This document shows positions 15,342 to 16,590 of a stretch of DNA of 16,590 nt, piece after piece. The position numbers and the translations under genes are program-made. This DNA is from Veillonella sp. AM51-8BH (lineage in GTDB: Bacteria; Bacillota; Negativicutes; Veillonellales; Veillonellaceae), in assembly GCF_003463825.1 (NCBI RefSeq), contig NZ_QSDY01000040.1, positions 1 through 16,590 on the forward strand, written 5' to 3'. Within the stretch, counting starts at the first letter, position 1. Every line of letters begins with the position of its first letter. Under the pieces are notes generated by a model. It made no database searches, had not been told where the DNA came from, and saw nothing but the letters and a program-made list of their open reading frames with translations.

Positions 15342-16590
15342 ATGAAATCATCTAGGAAACGTAAGGTTACCGCTGCATTTTTTGCAGCTGCAGCGTTGGG
15401 TGGTGTTGCCCACGCAGCCCCTACACTCAACATGAATGATTTGGTAGGTTCGAACACTACCACTGAATCAACGGCTCAAAGCAATAATAATGTTGCTACT
15501 CCAGTCGTACGACCTATGGCAACTCAGTCTAGCCCTGTAACTACACAATCAGTTCCAAAGGTAACACCATTAATACCGCGTGTACGTCCAGTACCTGTAA
15601 ACGATATTGCAAAAGCTTTATCAGATCAACAACGAGCTGTTTCACAACCACAATATGTTGTTAACAAACAAACTAATGCTGTCATGGAACCAACATTGGC
15701 CATGCATAGCTTGATGAACGTACAACGTAAAACTGAACCTATTACAGTACAAAAACAAGTTGATGGCAAACAGCAAGTACAAACGACACAGGTACAACGT
15801 ACTCCTGTAATGGTTCAAGAAGAATCTACAACTCCTTTAGTTATTGCTAATACAACTCAAACTAAAGCCGTTGTAGCAAAACAAAAATTAACTATTCGAG
15901 ATATTCAACGTGCAGAACGTGAAAGATTAGCTCAATTAGCAGCAGAAGAAGCTGCACAACAAGCAGGTACAAACCAAGTTGATCAGCAAATGGTTGCTCA
16001 AAAACAAGCTGAAGCTCAGCGCCAAGCTGCAATTCTAGCAGAACAACAACGTCAAATGGCTATGCAAGCGGAACAGCAACGGATTGCACAGCAACAAGCT
16101 GAGGCTCAACGCCAAGCTGCTTTGCAAGCTGAACAACAACGTATTGCAGAACAACAAGCCGAGGCTCAACGTCAAGCGGCTATGCAAGCTGAACAACAAC
16201 GTATTGCACAACAACAAGCCGAGGCTCAACGTCAAGCGGCGCTAAGAGCCGAGCAAGAGCGTATCGCTGCACAGCAAGCTGAACAAGCTCGTATCGCTGA
16301 AGCACAACGTCAAGCTGCAGAGCAAGAACGTCTTCGTATCCAAGAAGAACAACGTCGCATTGCACAACAACAGGCCGAGGCTCAACGTCAAGCAGCTATG
16401 CAAGCTGAACAACAACGTATTGCACAACAACAAGCTGAAGCTCAACGTCAAGCAGCTTTGCAAGCTGAACAACAACGTATTGCTGCTGAGCAAGCTGAAG
16501 CTCAACGTCAAGCAGCCTTAAAAGCTGAACAAGAGCGTATCGCAGCAGAGCAAGCTGAAGCTCAACGTCAAGCGGCTATGCAAGCTGAGA
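15342..16590 (+). CDS. Exported Gln/Ala-rich coiled-coil repeat protein (incomplete)
   Basis: Open from the ATG at 15342 (GGAG ribosome site upstream) to the window end without a stop: at least 416 residues, C-terminus unknown. I do not recognise the family. It starts with a clear signal peptide: basic MKSSRKRK, a hydrophobic Ala-rich stretch, and likely cleavage after AHA at residue 25. Residues 26-180 are a low-complexity Thr/Val/Pro/Gln-rich region with no cysteine. From about residue 185 it is a long, very Ala/Gln/Glu/Arg-rich helix, predicted to be coiled coil, built largely of 20-residue repeats like QQRIAQQQAEAQRQAAMQAE. No SLH domain follows the signal peptide, unlike OmpM-type envelope tethers. 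Automatic annotation might call it TolA-like because of composition. A periplasm-spanning or surface stalk with a C-terminal anchoring or effector domain beyond the window is my best guess. Confidence 0.85.
   Translation, partial: MKSSRKRKVTAAFFAAAALGGVAHAAPTLNMNDLVGSNTTTESTAQSNNNVATPVVRPMATQSSPVTTQSVPKVTPLIPRVRPVPVNDIAKALSDQQRAVSQPQYVVNKQTNAVMEPTLAMHSLMNVQRKTEPITVQKQVDGKQQVQTTQVQRTPVMVQEESTTPLVIANTTQTKAVVAKQKLTIRDIQRAERERLAQLAAEEAAQQAGTNQVDQQMVAQKQAEAQRQAAILAEQQRQMAMQAEQQRIAQQQAEAQRQAALQAEQQRIAEQQAEAQRQAAMQAEQQRIAQQQAEAQRQAALRAEQERIAAQQAEQARIAEAQRQAAEQERLRIQEEQRRIAQQQAEAQRQAAMQAEQQRIAQQQAEAQRQAALQAEQQRIAAEQAEAQRQAALKAEQERIAAEQAEAQRQAAMQAE
16098..16590 (+). repeat. 60-bp tandem repeats encoding 20-residue coiled-coil units
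   Basis: Units in register begin at 16098, 16158 and 16218, and again at 16374, 16434, 16494 and 16554 (cut off by the window). Units 16158-16217 and 16374-16433 differ at one base of 60. Between the two blocks lies a divergent stretch (about 16254-16373) with a different heptad pattern (QARIAEAQRQAAEQERLRIQ), so the second block is shifted by 156 bp, not a multiple of 60. A degenerate unit precedes the first block from about 16008. Confidence 0.9.

Noticed and set aside
16035..16511. Three minus-strand ORFs (16035-16235, 16180-16365, 16242-16511) rich in Leu/Ser
   Set aside because: They are antisense readings of the 60-bp repeats of the plus-strand coiled-coil gene; low complexity and no ribosome site.
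15342..16590. Assigning the last gene as TolA
   Set aside because: Only the Ala-rich coiled-coil composition is similar. TolA has an N-terminal membrane anchor, not a cleaved signal peptide, and no Tol-Pal genes are adjacent.

Overview
The window looks like chromosome from a low-GC, diderm Firmicute of the Negativicutes, most likely Veillonella. This is an inference from the gene set, with no database search. The pointers are AT-rich spacers, a PotE-type polyamine antiporter, meso-diaminopimelate synthesis, a reduced fructose-only style PTS, and a very long Gln/Ala-rich secreted coiled-coil protein. No phage, insertion sequence, CRISPR array, tRNA or rRNA is visible.

Layout. Positions 1-5660 are all on the minus strand: potE (ornithine/putrescine exchange), then the argG-argH operon (last two steps of arginine synthesis), then an AT-rich unrecognised gene with a TTG start. 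A monofunctional GT51 peptidoglycan glycosyltransferase follows (minus, 5787-6593), then a small CsoR/FrmR-family regulator on the plus strand (6923-7201). Next come the general PTS genes on the minus strand, ptsI then ptsH. In this sequence ptsI carries a one-base frameshift after codon 51. From 9776 the strand switches to plus: dapF, an NhaC-type antiporter, fruK and fruA (fructose PTS). The last gene, from 15342, is an incomplete ORF for an exported 20-residue-repeat coiled-coil protein that runs off the window.

How the genes fit together. PotE and ArgG/ArgH meet at ornithine and arginine, and both upstream regions carry TGAAT half-sites of the kind ArgR binds. FruA, FruK, HPr and EI form one pathway: EI passes phosphate from PEP to HPr, then to FruA, which makes fructose-1-phosphate that FruK converts to fructose-1,6-bisphosphate. 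If the ptsI frameshift is real, that pathway is cut at its first step. DapF and the GT51 enzyme serve peptidoglycan synthesis. Most transcription units end in clear hairpin-plus-U-tract terminators.

The most interesting items are the ptsI frameshift, mutually exclusive hairpins in the dapF leader, a perfect-period 27-bp triple repeat that contains the antiporter stop codon, clustered ArgR-like half-sites at potE, a GT51 enzyme that ends where a class A PBP would continue, and the recombinogenic repeats of the last gene. I did not find a convincing new multi-gene system.
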